Shown: piece after piece, positions 46,554-58,659 of the stretch
How positions within the stretch are numbered: the stretch's first letter is position 1
Layout: each line of letters starts with the position of its first letter
DNA from: Apium graveolens
Lineage: Eukaryota; Streptophyta; Magnoliopsida; Apiales; Apiaceae
Assembly (NCBI RefSeq): GCF_009905375.1
Contig: NC_133657.1
Coordinates: 63,736,503 to 63,800,502 of the forward strand
Direction: 5' to 3'
DNA length: 64,000 nt
Position numbers and translations under genes: made by a program
The notes under the pieces: generated by a model
Seen by the model: the letters and a program-made list of their open reading frames with translations, nothing else
Databases searched by the model: none
What the model was told of the DNA's origin: nothing

Positions 46554-46570
46554 ATCTCCCCCAATTTATG
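46554..46570 (-). promoter_or_regulatory. Polypurine tract of C
   Basis: Minus-strand TAAATTGGGGGAGAT directly before the LTR start TGTTGAGC. Confidence 0.85.
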
Positions 46571-46739
46571 TCTACTGGAATTGTAGCCATAAATTAAGAG
46601 ATACTTGATGATAACAAAACATCCTGAACATACATCTTTAAAGATAAGTAGATAAACTGAAAGTGCTTCAATTAAACAAAATGTACAAGGTTTTGCTCAT
46701 AGTCAATTCAAGATGCTCCTCTAGCCTGAGCAGATTTTT

Positions 46740-49700
46740 CTAGTTCCTTGAAGGTCTGGGTCTTCTTCCAAGCTTTCTGTCATTTTCCTCAATTTGATTC
46801 TGGAGCTGCCTGTAGAATTCCAGTTCATCAGATTCTGAGAGATCTAGCTTTTCTTGCATTTCCAAGAGAGTCTCATTGCTAGAGATACTCAGTTGGTCTT
46901 CTAATCTGAAGAATCTTCTCACACCCTTGTCATTCATGAATTCCATCAGCCAGTAGGGCCTTAGATGCACTCTTCTCCCTGTATATGGGATGATTAGTGT
47001 CTTTGGGAGTGCATCTTTAGCTCTAACACTCCTCAGCTCTTCAATCTTCTTCAATACTAGTCTTCTTGCAGTTACATTGAACCCAAAGTTTTTCTTGAAG
47101 GATGAATACACTTTAATCAGCACAACTTGGCTTTCTTGAAGAATCCTGTGAAGTGGCCACCGAATCTCCCTTCCTCCTTTGTACTTGAACACCAACCTTT
47201 CAGGTAGGTTTCTGTATGCATGAATTGCCCTTACTTCATCCAGTTCATCCAGATAAAGATTTAGATCTGAAAATTCTTTGATGTCACACAAGTACAAGTA
47301 GTCTCCCCTGTTGACCTTGGGTTGAGCTTTAACTACTGACTTGGATTTGAGAGGTGACAGCTTCACTTTCTTGACTGCCCTTGACTTTGTCCTTTTTGGC
47401 TTGCTAAGGATTTGTAGGCTGAAGTCAGAAATTGGTAGATTATCCCACTCTATTGGCTCATCCTTTGGCACAATAGGTTCACCATGTATGTTCCTGTAGG
47501 GATCCACCACCCTTATGTCTTCAAATACCACAGAGGGCTTTGATGCTTGAGTTGTAGCTGGTGTGGATTCCTTAGGAAATTGATCTTCCAATTCCTTGTC
47601 AACAACATCCAGTTTCCTTTTTGTTCTTCTAGCCAATTATTTCTTCCTTGGGGATTTCTTTTGTTCATCAATTTTCTTCTTTAATTCAGCAGCTTCAGAT
47701 GGTTGAGAGGGAATTTGTTGAGAAGAATTTACAGCCTGTAGCTTGGCCAAGATAGCAATATGTTCTTTCTTTTGTTTAGACTTCTTTGCATCTAGAGCAG
47801 CTTGCCTCTTTTCCTGCTTTGATCTGGCTTTTTCTTCTTTCTTTGCTTGAGCAAATTATGGATGTCCAGCTACCACACAAATTTCCTTTCCATTTCTGAA
47901 TATCTTAGCAATTCTCCTTTTTGAAGCTGAATCAGCTGGATCTTTATAGAAGATAATAGATCTTGACAGAAGCTTCTTTTCATCAGGCTTGGGTGTCTCA
48001 TACACAGTGTTCATGGGGTTCTTCCATGATGATTTTGGATAATTTGCCCTTGGTTTAAGAATTATTTCAGCCTTTGTAGACTTGATGCAGGAAGATTGTC
48101 CTTTTTCCAGATAGTTCATGCTCATCTCATTCACACTGATTGGCTTGACATGAGAGTGATGGATGGCTGACTTAACTGGCTCCTTGACTAGTTCAAACTT
48201 TTTCTGTATCTCCTCATCAATCTTATTCCAGTTGATCAAACTCAACTTTCCTTTTTCAGCAACTTTCAAATTTGCTGCTGCTGCTTTAATTATATCTATA
48301 CCATCTGCAACTATTGACTTGGAGACAGTAATTGAAGATACAATTACTTTGCTGATTTGTACTTAAAGTTTCTCCCCCTCAGTTGGTCCTTTCTCCCCCT
48401 TACTTAATTCTCTCTCCCCCTTTTTGTTATCATCAAGTTGAGGAGTTAGACCTTGTGCTTTAGCCAGTTGCATGAGAAGATTTGTCTGAGTCTGTTGATT
48501 TTGAAGAAGGATAGCCACTGAATTCTCAATAACTTGAACTCTGTCTTCTAGCTTGGCTAGCTTCTTTTCAGAATCTGATTCTCTCCTCAGTCTCAGTAAT
48601 AGATCTTGCATGGTACCATATGGCATTACTGAATCCAGCTTCTCGGAATTATAAGTTTTCAAGTCAGCTATATCTCTTTTTAGTTCATCCACACTCAGAT
48701 TCTGTCTTAAGTGCTGGATCTTCATGAGATGTAGAGAGTCTAGGTGAGCTTGAAGAATAGCCTTGGTACCAGCATCTGAAGTTTCCTGAAGGGCCTTTTG
48801 AATAGCCATCACTTGCTTGACCAAAGATACACCAAATTGTCCTGGTGTAGATTCCTTTGTCCATGCCCATTCAGGTAAATTTGAAACAGAACTTGGGCCT
48901 TCATCTCCCCCTAAGTTCATGCTTCCATCCAAAGAATCAGAGTCATCATTATTAGAATTTACTCCAAATTCTTCAGATGGCTCACCAGCTTTAGAAGGCA
49001 TCCTATTGACAGCAGCTTTATCTCTTTGAAGAGATTCTGAGGTGTGTACTAAATTCAAAGTCTGTTCTGCCTCCACATTACCCTGAGCAGCCAACAATTG
49101 ATAGGCTAACACAGGATGAGTAAAAGTGTCAGCATCCAAGGAAATGTTATCAATTTCAGCTTTGTAATGTTGCTATAATTGTCTTTCCTTTTCAGAATCA
49201 TCCACAATCATTGACTCACTAGCAATGGCTGGATCCACCCTTATTTCTCCTGTACCTGCCTTTCTCTCATAATCTCTCTTTTGTTGCATCAGGGTCTCAC
49301 CCTGGCTCCCCACCCTCACACCCTCACCTTCACCTACTAAGGTGGGACTCCTCTCACTCACTTTTGCCAATCCTGAATAAATGGATTGCTGAGATTCACT
49401 CTTTTCCTCTCCTTTTGCCTGGGAGCAACCCAGCCTCTCACTCAATGCACTCTCCTCTCTAAGTCCTAAGAGTGACTGTATTACCACTAAATCTTCTGCA
49501 CTAGAAATAATTGAAGTTTGAAGTTGTGCAGAGACACTCGACGGATAAGTGATATCCATCGGGTGAGTGGTAAAGCTATCCGACGGATAACTGCTATTAA
49601 GCTTATCCGTCGGGATACAATCACTACTCGACGGATGAGCAATATCCATCGAGAGAGTAAAAATGAATGAGGTGGGAAGAGAAACTATTGTTGACTCTGT

Positions 49701-51303
49701 GTTGATTGAAGTTATTTGAGGCACAGATGTCACAATAGTATCTGAAAGAATTGGCAAGTGAGCCAATAAATCATCTAAAAGATGATGCTCACTTGCACTA
49801 GATTTTGGCTTCCCTAACAGAGTTAAAGAAGGGGAATCAGGAATTGAAGTGTTTATCATATCCACTTCCAGAGAGTTTGTTGGTGAGTATGGTGTTTCAG
49901 AGGCTTCTATTATAAGAGATTTTGGTTGTGACTCCACATTTATTGGAGCCACATCAAACTGAATTTGAGAAAGTACAGGGACTGTGTCTTTAGCACCAGT
50001 TTGCACTGTGTGTGCCCTGTGCATCCCCAGTGGTTTTGGATTTCTTCTTTCTTGTGTAAGTTTGGGGTGAGCTTGTATCCCTAACCCTTTTGGCCTGTGC
50101 TCTTAGATGAGAGCTATGTTCAATAGCCACATCCTTTTGGGAGGATGCAGCTAGAAGTGAGCTTTTGTCCTTTTTAAGCACTGCAGTTTGTTGGGAAACT
50201 GCAGTGTGGCTAGGCTGGGATTCACTCAACTCTCCAACCTTATCCTTGGGGTTTCTTTGATGTCCACCCCTTCCCTCACCTAACTGACCCTCCTTCACAC
50301 TCCCCTCTTTGGCTTTGGTGGATTTTTCAACTGGTACCTTTTAAGAGATACCAGAGGGGGTTTTCTTTGACTTGGATTTAGAAATTATAGTTGTTTTGGC
50401 AGCTTTGGTAGGCAACTGTTTGGTCATTGTCACAGTTACCATAGCTACTCCTGAACTCAAAGAAATTAAGGAGATTGGAATAGTTGAGGGTATGGATGAA
50501 CTTACCTCACTTACCTGAGGTGTCTGCATTACAGGAAAGTAGAACATTGGCACAACCCTATGATGGTTCGCTCTGTTCAAATCTGCAATGATTCTTCTCT
50601 CTTGAACCCAACAAACCAATTTGTTGTTTGGGTTCTCAAGTACAATCTCTTGACAAAGATGGTTAGCCAATAGCATGAAAAATCTAGCATAATATACATT
50701 CTTTCCCCTTTTGGCTAACTCACCTAGTTTAAAACCTAACTCATACAAGACAAGGTCACTGAAATTGTAAAATTTATCTGTAACTAGCATGTATAGCATG
50801 TTAAGCATGGAAATGTTCACAGAATCAAAATTACTGATTTTTCCAGAGAAAACTTTAGTCACAACATCACACATGAAACTCCATTCCTTCCTAAGACCTA
50901 ATCTTCTAATATCACTTAGCTTAGTAGTTGGAAGTGCATAATGCATGGAATTAAGCATATTGATAATATTAGTATCATTGTGTGGTGAAGTTACATTATT
51001 ATCAGGAATTTTGAAACATGCTTTTATCACATCACTATTGATACAAAACTCATTACCTTTGATAGTTAGAGTGATGGTTTTGTCAGTAGAGTTGTAGATT
51101 GCAGTGGTCCACATCTCTTCAACAACTTCACAGAAAATTGTGGGTGATTCAAGCATGGCATAACTTAACTTGCAGCTCTTCACAAAGTCCATCATCTTGT
51201 GATAGTCTTCTGATTGCTGAATACCCTTATTGACCAAAGCAGTGAAGTTGTTCTTCTCATAAATGAACCCAGTTTGAGACATAATCTTTACTACAGGTGC
51301 CAT
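46740..51303 (-). pseudogene. Very large 3' ORF of C (about 1,500 codons), decayed
   Basis: Minus-strand frames 51303-50341 and 50298-49990 share one frame; 50024-49173, 49139-48363, 48269-47856 and 47636-46740 share another. So one frameshift near 50000 and five single stops (TAA or TAG) break a single reading frame of about 4.56 kb. The N-terminal 260 residues form a globular-looking region (for example LRKEWSFMCDVV) that matches element A at 60812-61561. The middle is Ser/Thr/Gln-rich and low complexity. After a Lys-rich repeat (KKEEKARSKQEKRQ) comes a C-terminal domain with VFKYKGGREIRWPL and a long helix. I see no signal peptide or membrane span. The function is unknown. Confidence 0.75.
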
Positions 51304-51822
51304 TGTTAGAAAATGAAAGCTTGAAGAAAAAGAGGATATTTGCTTGAGAGAGAATAAAATAAAAGCAGTTGAATTTGAGAATGATAAAAGAAAATAATTG
51401 GAATGAAATAAGCTTTTATACTATCTCAAAAACAACGGATGAAAATAATAAAGAAAAGTAAATTACCCAATAGAAATTGTCTAAAATAGCTGTTTAAAAA
51501 TAAACTGTAAAAATTCTACCCATTATTCGTCATGTAATGCTTACAAACTGTAAGTATACTCGATGGATAATGTTCAGGGAATTAACGGTTAAGATTTAGA
51601 CAATTCGACGGATGAGGATAAAATGTTATCCGTCGAGTTCTAAAAGATTCCAGGAAATTAATTGATTTTTATTTGCAAATAGTATATCGATGGATGACTC
51701 AACTCGATGGATAATGGTCATCCGTCGAGATGCAAATTTTGACTTAGCCAAAATTTCATCCATGACTAAAAATCAGCTAAATTTCTGGCTACATTTCAAC
51801 TTGCGAAATAACTCAGATAAAT
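51304..51822 (-). other. Spacer between RNase H and large ORF of C
   Basis: No coding frame. It is AT-rich and contains several copies of the family motif (TTCGACGGATGAGG at 51603, TTATCCGTCGAG at 51628, CATCCGTCGAG at 51719). Confidence 0.7.
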
Positions 51823-52228
51823 TCAAGAGTAATTAAGCATACCTAACTCACTTACCAACCTTGAAAAGGTGGATTCATCCAGTGGCTTGGTAAAGATATC
51901 TGCAAGTTGCTTCTCACTTGGAACAAAATGTAACTCTACAGTACCATTCATTACATGTTCCCTTATGAAATGGTACTTGATGTCTATGTGCTTTGTCCTT
52001 GAATGTTGTACTGGATTTTCAGTGATGGTAATTGCACTTGTGTTATCACAGAAAAATAGGAATCCTCTCAACTTGCAAACCATAGTCTAGCAATTAATTT
52101 TTTATCCATAAAATCTGTGCACAGCAACTGCCAGCAGCAATATATTCAGCTTCAGCTGTAGAAGTAGAAACTGAATTTTGCTTTTTACTGAACCATGACA
52201 CAAGCTTGTTTCCTAGAAATTGACAAGT
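51823..52228 (-). pseudogene. RNase H of C
   Basis: The 51823-52083 frame reads FLCDNTSAI, TKHIDIKYHFIRE, LADIFTKPL, the C-terminal copia RNase H. Upstream, the same domain reads SVSTSTAEAEYIAAG with a stop after WIKN and another near KCTT. These split it from RT. Confidence 0.85.
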
Positions 52229-53637
52229 TCATGTTGTGCACTTTCTGTCAAATCTGCAACCTGCATAATCTGCATCTGAATAACCAGTTAGATCAAAACC
52301 AGAATCTCTAGGATACCAAATGCCAAGTTTTGGTGTTCCCTTGAGATATCTGAAAATTCTCTTAATAGTTATCAAGTGAGATTCTCTAGGATCAGCTTGA
52401 AATCTAGCACATAAACATGTAGTAAACATTATATCTGGCCTACTAGCTATTAAGTACATAAGTGAGCCAACCATGCCTCTATAGCTTGAAATATCCACAG
52501 ACTTTTCAGTAGTGTTTAATTCAAGCTTAGTTGCAGTGGCCATGAGAGTTTTTGTAGATGTGCAATCCATTAGATCAAACTTCTTTAAAAGATCAAAAAT
52601 ATATTTAGTTTGAATAATGAATATTCCATCACTAACTTGTTTAACTTGTAAACCAATAAAGTAAGTTAGTTCTCCCATCATACTCATTTCATACTTTGCA
52701 TCAGTTTGGAAAACTTTTTACAAAGTTTCTCATCTGTAGAGCCAAAAATAATATCATCTACATAAATTTGAACAAGTATGCTAGAGCCATTAATATTTCT
52801 AAAAAATAAAGTTTTATCTACAGTACCTCTTGTGAAGTGATTTTCCAAAAGGAACTTTGATAAAGTGTCATACCAGGCTCTAGGTGCTTGCTTCAGCCCA
52901 TAAAGTGCTTTCAGTAGATAATAGACATACTCTGGAAAATTTGGATCTTCAAATCCAGGAGGTTGACTAACATACACTTCTTCCTCCAAATCTCCATTCA
53001 GAAAGGCACTTTTGACATCCATTTGATAGACCTTGAAATTAGCATGGGCTGCATAGGCTAAGAAGATTTTGATGGCTTCAAGTCTTGCAACAGGAGCAAA
53101 TATTTCATCAAAATCTATTCCTTCTTGCTGGCAATAGCCTTTAGTAACCAATCTGTCTTTGTTCCTTACTACTATGCCATTTTCATCCATCTTGTTTCTG
53201 AATACCCATTTGGTGTCTATTGGATTCTTTCCTTTAGGCTTGGGTACCAGCTTCCATACTTTATTCCTTTCAAATTGGTTTAGCTCCTCCTGCATAGCTA
53301 AAATCCAATCAGGATCTAACAAGGCTTCTTCTACCTTCTTTGGTTCTTCCTTTGACAGAAAGTTGTTGTATAGACATTCTTCCTGAGTTGCTCTCCTTGT
53401 TTGAACTCTAGAAGAAACATCACCAATAATCAGTTCAAAGGGGTGATCTTTTGTCCATTTCCTTGGTTGAGGTAGATTAGCTCTAGATGAAGAGACCTCA
53501 ATGTTGTCTTGATGTGTGATTGAGTTTTGATTGCTAGAAACTCCCCCTGAGTTTGTGGATCTTTGATTTGAGAAAGGGGTACTTTCTACGGGCGATCTAC
53601 CTTGACTTCCTGCTCCTTTTGATAACCCGACGGATGG
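52229..53637 (-). pseudogene. Reverse transcriptase of C
   Basis: The frame from 53637 to 52684 has [30 protein letters not shown] and the intact catalytic YVDDIIFGS (at 52752-52763). A frameshift at about 52687 moves to the frame 52687-52229, with MGELTYFIGLQVKQ, GSLMYLIASRPDIMF and FRYLKGTPKLG. The linker 53640-53323 carries Ser/Val repeats encoded by the family motif. Confidence 0.9.
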
Positions 53638-54561
53638 TTAAATTTGAGTACCGACGGATGAGGCAGGTTGTCTTCCAACGGATAACACAGATTGCCTTTC
53701 GACGGATGAAGCATTATGCAACTCAACGGATGTTGAGTTTTGTGCTTCATTGGTGGTAGATTTGTCTGCATTATCCTTAGACACTGTTTCTTGATCACTG
53801 TCATCATCACTTTCATCACTGACCATCTCAACATTGTCGAATTTGAGGCTCTCATGGTAATCTCCATCTTTCAGTCCTTCAATCTTTTTATCATCAAACA
53901 CAACATGTATAGATTTCACAACAATGTTGGTTCTTAGATTGTAGACTCTATATGCTTTACCAACAGCATATCCAACAAAAATTCCTTCATCTGCTTTAGC
54001 ATCAAACTTCCCATTTTGATCAGTTTGATTTCTCAAAATATAGCATTTATGGCCGAAGACATGAAGAAAGTTTAGAGTTGGCTTCTTGTTCTTGAACAAT
54101 TGATAAGGAGTCATGCATTTTGCTTGATTAATCAGAGAGATGTTCTGAGTATAGCATGCAGTGTTTACAGCTTCAGCCCAGAAATATGTTGGTAATTTTG
54201 ATTCTTCAAGCATTGTCCTTGCAGCTACAATAAGTGATATGTTCTTCCTTTCCACTACTCCATTCTGTTGTGGAGTCCTTGCTGCTAAGAACTCATGTAA
54301 GATTCCATTTTCCTCACAAAATGCTCTCATGACATAGTTCTTGAACTCAGTTCCATTGTCACTCCTGATTCTTCTAACTTTGAAATTAGGATGATTGTTA
54401 ACTTGCCTTATGTGATTGATGATGATTTCACTAGCCTCATCTTTAGACTTTAAGAAATATGTCCAAGAGAACTTTGAAAAATCATCTACAATTACTAGGC
54501 AAAATCTTTTCTCTAAAATTGACAATACATTGACTAGTCCAAACAGATCCATGTGAAGCAA
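53638..54561 (-). pseudogene. Integrase of C
   Basis: The core starts MDLFGLV with the first Asp; the second lies in RSDNGTEF and the Glu in NGVVERKN. The tail has KPTLNFLHVFGHKCYIL and DEGIFVGYA. The C-terminal stretch repeats SSVE/SSVG units coded by TCATCCGTCGA copies. A TAA upstream (54564-54562) parts it from the protease frame and a TAA at 53640-53638 from RT; all three pieces share one frame. Confidence 0.92.
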
Positions 54562-55167
54562 TTATAGAGGCTCTTCAATTGCTGAATCAAGTTTCTTCCT
54601 GAATGATGCTTTGATCTGCTTCCCCTTTTGGCAGGCATCACACAGTCCATCCTTAGTAAACTCCACTAGAGGAATGCCTCTTACTAGTTCTTTCTTTACC
54701 AGCTCATTCATGGTCTTGAAGTTTAAATGGGATAGCTTCTTGTGCCATAACCAACTTTCATCTTGACTTGCTTTACTGAGAAGACAAGTTACAGATTCTG
54801 CTTTAGTTGAGTTGAAGTCAGCTAGGTACACATTTCCTCTTCTCACGCCAGTGAGAACCACTTTGTTGCTTTGATTATTAGTCACAACACAGGCTTCTTT
54901 ATTGAAGATTACTGAGTTGCCTTTATCACAAAACTGGCTGATACTCAACAGATTGTGTTTGAGACCATCCACTAAGGCAACCTCTTCAATGATGACATTA
55001 TCCTTTGAAATCAAGCCATATCCCACAGTATAACCCTTGTTGTCATCTCCAAAAGTAATACTTGGGCCAGCTCTCTCCTTAAACTCTGTGAGCAGGGTAG
55101 AATCACCAGTCATGTATCTTGAACAACCACTATCCAAGTACCAAAGATTCCTTTTGTTTCCCTGCAC
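54562..55167 (-). pseudogene. Protease and pre-integrase region of C
   Basis: The start reads NLWYLDSGCSRYMTGD, the copia aspartic protease motif (DSG). The zinc-binding pre-integrase region follows with WLWHKKLSHLNF and CDACQKGKQ. The frame begins after a shift from the preceding gag-pol linker near 55170. Confidence 0.9.
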
Positions 55168-55181
55168 ACATCAAAATCAAA

Positions 55182-55847
55182 TCAAGTTGATATTGGTACC
55201 CAAGTTTCCTTGGGTCCTTCCTTATTAGCTTTCTTCTTCTGTTTCTTAGGTCTTAACTCATTTGACTTAGGAATTTGAAATTCATCCTTAGTCATTTGGG
55301 TTGGGCCTCTGAAACCATTTAATGCAACAAAATTATCATGCATATTATGGCTAACAGGAAATGACATGCTTGGTGCAAACATGTTATTCTGGTAAGGCAT
55401 GCTAAATGGCATTTGAGGCATATTGTATGCATCATAATATGGATTAGGTGCAAATGGTATATTAGCAAACTGTGCATTCATATTCTGTGTAGACATAGCA
55501 TTAACAGGCATGGGAGGCATGGCATTTATGTTGGGAAATTGAGACTGAACAGACATGGGAGTAGGCATGGCAGATTTGCAATTAACACAGAAATGATTTA
55601 CACTACCACACTTGACACAGATTTTTTTAGGAGCATATTTATCAGGTGTGTAGTTATTGTGTTTGTTAATCCCTACTTTACCATTCCTATTGTTTTTCCT
55701 TTTAGTCTTTGTTTTTACCTCAATTTTCTCAAGTCTGTCACTTAACTGTTTGACAGTCATGTGACCAACATTAGCCTTTTTTCCCCTTTTTAGCTTGACT
55801 TGACTCTCCTGAAATAAAGTTCTTGGAAACAGACCCATACTTTTCAT
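55182..55847 (-). pseudogene. gag-pol linker of C with second zinc knuckle
   Basis: A frame overlapping the gag end. It has a Lys-rich stretch, a knuckle CVKCGSVNHFCVNC and a Met/Pro/Asn-rich low-complexity part. Its frame differs from both gag and protease, so two frameshifts flank it (about 55771-55847 and about 55170). Confidence 0.8.
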
Positions 55848-57582
55848 TTAGCTTGATTAATTTGGCTTTGCTAATGGGTTTGCTTACAGCCGACGGATGA
55901 GGATTTTCATCATTCGACGGATAACACTTTTTATTATCCGACGGATAGTCCTCATCATCCGTCGAGTCTACATCTGTCAACAACCCATCTACCAAAATAG
56001 GTTCTAGTTTCTCTTTATTCTTCTTCCAGGCTTCATCACAAAAAGACTCAATTCCTTGAACTTTGGTGATTTGAGCATGAACATCCCTGGATGTTTTCCA
56101 TGCTTTAATCACCTCTTGTTCACGCTCGAGCTGCTTCTTCAAAATTTCTTCCTTTTTCAAGGACTCAGTTAATTCCTCCTTGGCAATCTTACACTCAATT
56201 TTTAGTTTCTCAAACTCAACAAACTGAGACTCAAGCACATTATTCCTCTCACTTAAAAACAAGTTGTTTTCTTGAATTTTAGCATTTTCTTTAATGAGGG
56301 ACTTAAGTGTAACACACAAATGATACAATTCTGTAGACATGTCATTAATGGCATCATTACACTCAGCTTTAGATAAATGTTCAAGGTTTGTAGTGATTAC
56401 CTGATTGCTTGAGGAACTTGTCTCTGTTTCATCAGACTTGGCCATTAGGACTAGATTGACATAGCTAACATCTTCATCTTCATCCAAACCATCTACTGCC
56501 CAGTCATTCTCTTGTGTAATAAAAGCCCTTTCCTTTTGTTTGAGTAGATCAAAGTATTTTTTCTTATAATCCACATACTCAAACCTTTTCTTACTGGAAT
56601 CTGACTTTCTACACTCATTTGCAAAATGCCCTGCCAAGCCACATTTGAAACATTTGAATTTTGACTTATCCACCATGTTTCTATTTGGCTTAGCTGCTCC
56701 AAAGTTCTTTTTGAACTTGAGCTTGGCAAATCTTCTGGAAAGAAATGCTAGGTGCTCATCAATGTCCTCCATGTCATCTTGGCTCAACGAATCTTCACTT
56801 TCTGCTGCAAGCCCCTTACCCTTATTCTCACAGACCTTTGAAGTTGATTCTACAGCTTCCATCTTCACTTCCTTCTCCTTTTCTAGATCAGCAACTAGTG
56901 CAATGGATCCTCCTTTCTTCTTTCCTCTCTCCATTCTTTCATCCTGCTCTATCTCAAGCTCATAGGTCTTCAGAATTCCATACAGTCTTTCCAAAGTAAA
57001 CTCCTTATAATCTTGTGAGTTTCTCAATGAGACTGTCATTGGTTTCCATTCCTTTGGAAGAGATCTGAGAAATTTCAGATTGGAGTCTTTAGTCTGATAG
57101 ACTCTTCCATGCAACTTAAGAGCATTTAGTAGTTTTTGGAATCTACTAAAAATGTCAGTGAGTGACTCACTTTCTTCATTGTGAAAATGCTCATATTGCT
57201 GAATCAGGAGCTGCATTTTATTTTCTCTTACTTGCTCAGTGCCATCACAAATTATCTGTATTGTGTCCCAAACTTCCTTGGCAATTTTGCAGTTGATAAT
57301 GTTATCAAACATGTCTGCATCAACTCCATTGAACAGAATGTTCATGGCCTTTTTATCTTTCCTGACTTGTTCAATGTCAGGATCAGACCATTCATGCCTT
57401 GGCTTTGGAACAGATGGCTCATTACCTGTTGCAGCTCTCATTGGAACATGAGGGCCTTTTTCTATGTAGTCCACATAGGCCTCATCTTGAGAAAGCATAT
57501 GAAGATGCATCTTTACCTTCCAATGATGGTAATTATCTTTATCAAGAAAAGGAATCTTGACTCCAACATCTTTCTTGTTCAT
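55771..57582 (-). CDS. gag: gag of element C
   Basis: 603 residues from ATG 57582. The N-terminus (IPFLDKDNYHHWKVKM) and KEVWDTI with LKFLRSLPKEW are typical of copia gag (UBN2/DUF4219-like). A CCHC knuckle CFKCGLAGHFANEC stands near residues 307-320, and then comes a long coiled-coil-like part (FVEFEKLKIECKIAKEELTE region). Near the C-terminus YPSD/YPSND/PHPSA repeats are coded by the family motif (55885-55970). The long gag after the knuckle is usual for Sireviruses. The open frame is whole up to its shift into the linker. Confidence 0.88.
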   Translation of the reverse strand: MNKKDVGVKIPFLDKDNYHHWKVKMHLHMLSQDEAYVDYIEKGPHVPMRAATGNEPSVPKPRHEWSDPDIEQVRKDKKAMNILFNGVDADMFDNIINCKIAKEVWDTIQIICDGTEQVRENKMQLLIQQYEHFHNEESESLTDIFSRFQKLLNALKLHGRVYQTKDSNLKFLRSLPKEWKPMTVSLRNSQDYKEFTLERLYGILKTYELEIEQDERMERGKKKGGSIALVADLEKEKEVKMEAVESTSKVCENKGKGLAAESEDSLSQDDMEDIDEHLAFLSRRFAKLKFKKNFGAAKPNRNMVDKSKFKCFKCGLAGHFANECRKSDSSKKRFEYVDYKKKYFDLLKQKERAFITQENDWAVDGLDEDEDVSYVNLVLMAKSDETETSSSSNQVITTNLEHLSKAECNDAINDMSTELYHLCVTLKSLIKENAKIQENNLFLSERNNVLESQFVEFEKLKIECKIAKEELTESLKKEEILKKQLEREQEVIKAWKTSRDVHAQITKVQGIESFCDEAWKKNKEKLEPILVDGLLTDVDSTDDEDYPSDNKKCYPSNDENPHPSAVSKPISKAKLIKLNEKYGSVSKNFISGESSQAKKGKKG

Positions 57583-57629
57583 CTTGCTGAATTGTTTTGA
57601 TCTTTAAACTCTTTGTAGATTAAGAGCTT

Positions 57630-57641
57630 GCTCTGATACCA
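57630..57641 (-). promoter_or_regulatory. Primer binding site of C
   Basis: Minus-strand TGGTATCAGAGC, two bases after the 5' LTR end at 57644; initiator Met type. Confidence 0.9.
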
Positions 57642-57643
57642 AT

Positions 57644-58654
57644 TGTTAGTCCCTTAACAATATAGCAATAATTACAGAAGGGGGGTTGAATGGAATTCTT
57701 GAACCTTTTTCTCAAAATAAAAATGTTCAACTCGAATATAGATATAATGTTTTGATTAGCACAATGCGGAATAGAAACTTAATTGAATCAAAACATAAGT
57801 ACTTAAAAACAAGAGTCTTTAAAATATTCTGGTGGATTTAAACAATTCCACCAGAGATATATATAATATATCGAGAGGACTCTGTGTGCAGGAATGCTCA
57901 CAGCTGCTTACAAAATGGAACTACTGAGAATACAGGAAATGCTAATGATTCTGCTTACAAAGATTTCTCTGTTTTTGTTTCTCAGCTATCTCAGGTTTTC
58001 TATTTGCTACTCTCTTGGTTTATATAATACCAAGATTACAAAGTCGAAAAGACTGAACAAATATAAAAACTATCAGTCTTAAGCTTTGCTGCTTTTCGTC
58101 CTCTATTACCCAGTTAATGGGCTTCCACAGTGTGTATGTATACATCTCGACGGCTGTGTGTCAACTTTCACTGTTCAACTGCTGTTTGAATTCTTCATAT
58201 GATCATCCGTCGACTTTCAGAACATCCGTTGATGGTTCAATTGATCATCCGTCGACTGCTATATTAAACATCCGTTGATAGTCATTTGATCATCCGTCGA
58301 TGGCTTTGTTAATCATCCGTCGTAGCTATTTTGGCACTTGACTCTATTTCACTTATGCAGAATTACAAGACATCATTTATGTATAATTAATCAACCTATT
58401 CTGCATATCTAGTTAAAGTCAACATGACTTATATGCTACTACAGATTCTATACAAAGGTGCATACATAACTGTGCTACAAACTTATTATTACATAAGCTA
58501 CTCACTCGATGGAGTTAATCATCCGTCGGGACTATAATGAGTTATCCGTCGGGACTATAATTCTTATCCGTCGAGTGCTACATAATTTCACTAAGTAAAA
58601 TCTACTTAGATGTTTTGTTTATGAAATCATCAAGTACACAACATATGCACAACA
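57644..58654 (-). repeat. 5' LTR of element C
   Basis: 1,011 bp, ends and motif content as in the 3' LTR. Minor differences include a shortened stretch near 58510 (CTCGATGGAGTTAATC) and one base lost at 58321. Confidence 0.93.
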
Positions 58655-58659
58655 GAAAG
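58655..58659. repeat. Target duplication of element C, right copy
   Basis: GAAAG, matching 45531-45535. Confidence 0.92.

Larger units (their letters stand above)
45536..58654 (-). mobile_element. Element C: Sirevirus-type Ty1/copia retrotransposon
   Basis: 13.1 kb on the minus strand with LTRs 57644-58654 (5') and 45536-46553 (3'), primer site, gag, protease, integrase, RT, RNase H, then a decayed ORF of about 4.5 kb and a polypurine tract. A large ORF after pol and a big gag fit the Sirevirus genus. It sits in the 3' LTR of B with a perfect GAAAG duplication, so it is the youngest insertion of this nest. Confidence 0.93.

Noticed and set aside
46740..51303. An envelope gene in element C
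   Set aside because: No signal peptide, transmembrane span or furin-like site is visible; only the position resembles so-called env-like ORFs.
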